Positions 60,495 to 64,000 of a DNA stretch of 64,000 nt are shown here, in pieces. The DNA lies in contig NZ_AP026560.1 of assembly GCF_025997855.1 (NCBI RefSeq), positions 1,204,001 to 1,268,000 on the forward strand. The letters run 5' to 3'. The notes beneath the pieces were generated by a model, which did not search any database, had not been told where the DNA came from, and saw nothing but the letters and a program-made list of their open reading frames with translations. Each line of letters begins with the position of its first letter. Position 1 is the stretch's first letter. Made by a program: the position numbers and the translations under genes. This stretch comes from Deinococcus aetherius. GTDB lineage: Bacteria; Deinococcota; Deinococci; Deinococcales; Deinococcaceae.

Positions 60495-60603
60495 GTCCTT
60501 TTCCCTGCGGGCACCGCTGCCGTGGTGGGGACCGGTCACCGCTCCGTCTGTGCCAGTGGCACGACCTGTGAAGGGTGGGGCGGGGGAAAGGGCAGACAAG
60601 GGG
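60495..60603 (-). other. Decayed partial copy of the metH SAM-I leader
   Basis: Read on the minus strand this stretch repeats the metH leader: CTTGTCTGCCCTTTCCC, the palindrome GTGCCA-g-TGGCAC in place of the metH one, then GACGGAGCGGTGACCGG, CCACGGCA, GGTGC and GGGAAA. The P1 5' strand and the GAGGGA segment are missing, and GGCAACC has become GGTGACC, so it should not bind SAM. No methionine gene follows in that direction, only the antisense side of the DUF4383 gene. It looks like a duplicated and decaying regulatory region. Confidence 0.6.
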
Positions 60604-60633
60604 GCAAGCCCCTCACCACACATGCTCCCCGAG

Positions 60634-60652
60634 GTCAACCCCTATTGGGGGT
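60634..60652. repeat. Sequence resembling an IS982 end
   Basis: GTCAACCCCTATTGGGGGT matches 17 of 19 bases of the right end of the IS at 8650-8668. It lies about 40 bp before an AT-rich patch and could be a solo remnant. It also forms its own ACCCC/GGGGT hairpin, so convergence is possible. Confidence 0.35.
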
Positions 60653-61309
60653 ACCGCATGTCGTCAGGCCAGGACGAGAGCGGATGGATACGATAAGTCG
60701 TGGACGACTTTTACGCAGAATATAAGAAGGAGTGGCGGGAACATTATGACACTGCAAAATATTTGCGAAATGCATCCGCAATTTTTGGAACGTTGGCTTT
60801 GCTTTTAGGCTTGTACTCTCTGTATTCTTCACAAGAGCGGAGGGTTCTGGAATTGGACGTTGTGGTTCCCGTATACAGGAATTATCCACTCGGCTCTTAC
60901 GAATCCAGTGGAATTATGTCTGTTAGTGCGGGCGTTAGGAGTGTTGCCATCCGGCTTGCAAAAGGTTCGCGAGAGAGTTCTCTTTACTCCCTTAGAGGTG
61001 CCTTCATATACTTGTATTACGCTGTTCTCCTTCTACTGCTTTCTACAGCGGCTTTATTGTATATGAAAGGGCAAATCAAGGCTTCTTCCTATGTAATTAA
61101 AACAGTTGCAGTGACCCTTGTGGCCGGATGGATTTTTCCTACAGTTGACGCTAAGTTTGTAATGCCACGAATATTAGAAGGCATTACCTTCAAAGAGTTC
61201 GTAATCAGGTACGACGAAATAGCGGAGCATAGCAAGTTTTTATATAGTCTGTTCTTCCCGGCCACCATCAGTATTTGGAAGTTGTCAGGAGTGGTGTCCA
61301 AAATAAGCA

Positions 61310-62206
<897 letters not shown>

Positions 62207-62276
62207 GGGGGGCAGGCTAGCGTATGGGCCCCGGCGGAAGGCTGACCCCTATCTCCGCCTGAACTAGACTGCCCGG

Positions 62277-63698
<1,422 letters not shown>

Positions 63699-63750
63699 CC
63701 CCCCGCTCCCGCGCGACTAGCATGGGCGGGCTCTCCTCTCGGGAGCGAGG

Positions 63751-63826
<76 letters not shown>

Positions 63827-63831
63827 AAGTG

Positions 63832-63855
63832 CCTCACCTCAGGGTGGGGTTTTTT
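63832..63855 (+). terminator. Terminator after tRNA-Val
   Basis: CCTCACC (63832-63838) pairs with GGTGGGG (63843-63849), followed by six T. It lies between the tRNA and the converging Hsp20 gene. Confidence 0.85.
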
Positions 63856-64000
63856 ATGCCCCCTCCGCGTCGCTGGCGTTCACGTCGATGGTGGGGTGGC
63901 GTTTCTCGAAGCGCACGCTCAGGACTCCGGCGTTCAGGCTCGCCTCGCCGCTCTGCGGGAGGACGGGCTGGGGGAAGCGGAGGGTACGGCTGAAGGTCCC
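63854..64000 (-). CDS. Hsp20/alpha-crystallin small heat-shock protein, C-terminal fragment
   Basis: Only the last 48 codons are inside the window. The fragment begins GTFSRTLRFPQPV, continues with EASLNAGVLSVRFEKR and ends in an acidic tail NASDAEGA. The F-S-R-x-L-x-x-P and A-x-L-x-x-G-V-L-x-V-x-x-x-K pattern is the end of the alpha-crystallin domain. Such proteins hold unfolding proteins during stress. The call is made from this partial domain only. Confidence 0.8.
   Translation of the reverse strand, partial: GTFSRTLRFPQPVLPQSGEASLNAGVLSVRFEKRHPTIDVNASDAEGA

Overview
The window is high-GC chromosomal DNA that reads as a member of Deinococcus. The grounds are: a stand-alone RecD2 helicase (no RecBC seen), an SbcC/SbcD pair, a Mn-type superoxide dismutase, HD-GYP regulators, large DUF11-type surface lipoproteins, and many genes whose start codon lies only 6-7 nt after a TANNNT -10 box with no Shine-Dalgarno. 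That last layout is the leaderless-mRNA arrangement known to be common in this genus. The species cannot be named from sequence reading alone.

Layout. 0-7.6 kb: start of sbcC (cut by the window edge), sbcD, a two-gene unit (small His-rich protein plus a leucine-rich-repeat/DUF6745-like protein), a VWA-domain protein with a duplicated C-terminal domain, a Uma2-type protein and recD2. 7.7-10 kb: an AT-rich accessory patch holding a TIR-domain gene split at codon 8 by a complete IS982-family element with a 7-bp target duplication, followed by a ribbon-helix-helix gene with no visible toxin partner. 10-16 kb: pyrG with a possible attenuator, a small-molecule phosphotransferase, coaE, a TPR protein, sodA and a small AT-rich orphan gene. 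16-22.6 kb: tctCBA tricarboxylate transporter divergent from a CitA/CitB-type two-component pair, then a lipoprotein hydrolase. 22.6-34 kb: two small secreted or unknown proteins, rsmE, prmA, an HD-GYP protein, proC, a TauE/SafE permease, a CAP-domain lipoprotein and a 1,020-residue DUF11 lipoprotein, then about 670 bp without a convincing gene. 34-41.6 kb: msrA, an unknown protein, a MOSC protein, a phospholipase D-like protein, a tightly packed membrane/RNHCP/MBL/purD series, and tRNA-Leu(CAA). 41.7-48.4 kb: secG and a complete five-gene peptide ABC importer. 48.5-56.3 kb: a DUF4139-like secreted protein, a membrane HD-GYP protein, and metH-metF behind a SAM-I riboswitch with its terminator. 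56.3-64 kb: EamA transporter, ada, an MFS transporter, a DUF4383 protein, a second AT-rich patch, pheA, an amidase, tRNA-Val(UAC) and the 3' end of an Hsp20 gene.

Functional themes. Genome maintenance (SbcCD, RecD2, Ada) and oxidative protection (SodA, MsrA) sit among housekeeping metabolism (PyrG, CoaE, ProC, PurD, MetH/MetF, PheA). Two uptake systems, Tct and the peptide ABC importer, occupy their own loci, each with its own regulatory DNA.

Most notable observations: (1) the TIR gene can be rebuilt exactly by removing the IS and one copy of the duplication, it carries a second lesion in a six-G run, and the IS end supplies an in-frame ATG; (2) a decayed partial copy of the metH SAM-I riboswitch leader lies at about 60.5 kb with no methionine gene after it; (3) a 12-codon leaderless mini-ORF overlaps the dppD-like start codon; (4) a T-rich intrinsic-terminator structure lies between the pyrG promoter and its start codon; (5) three AT-rich patches (7.7-10, 15.65-16.06 and 60.69-61.31 kb) look recently acquired.
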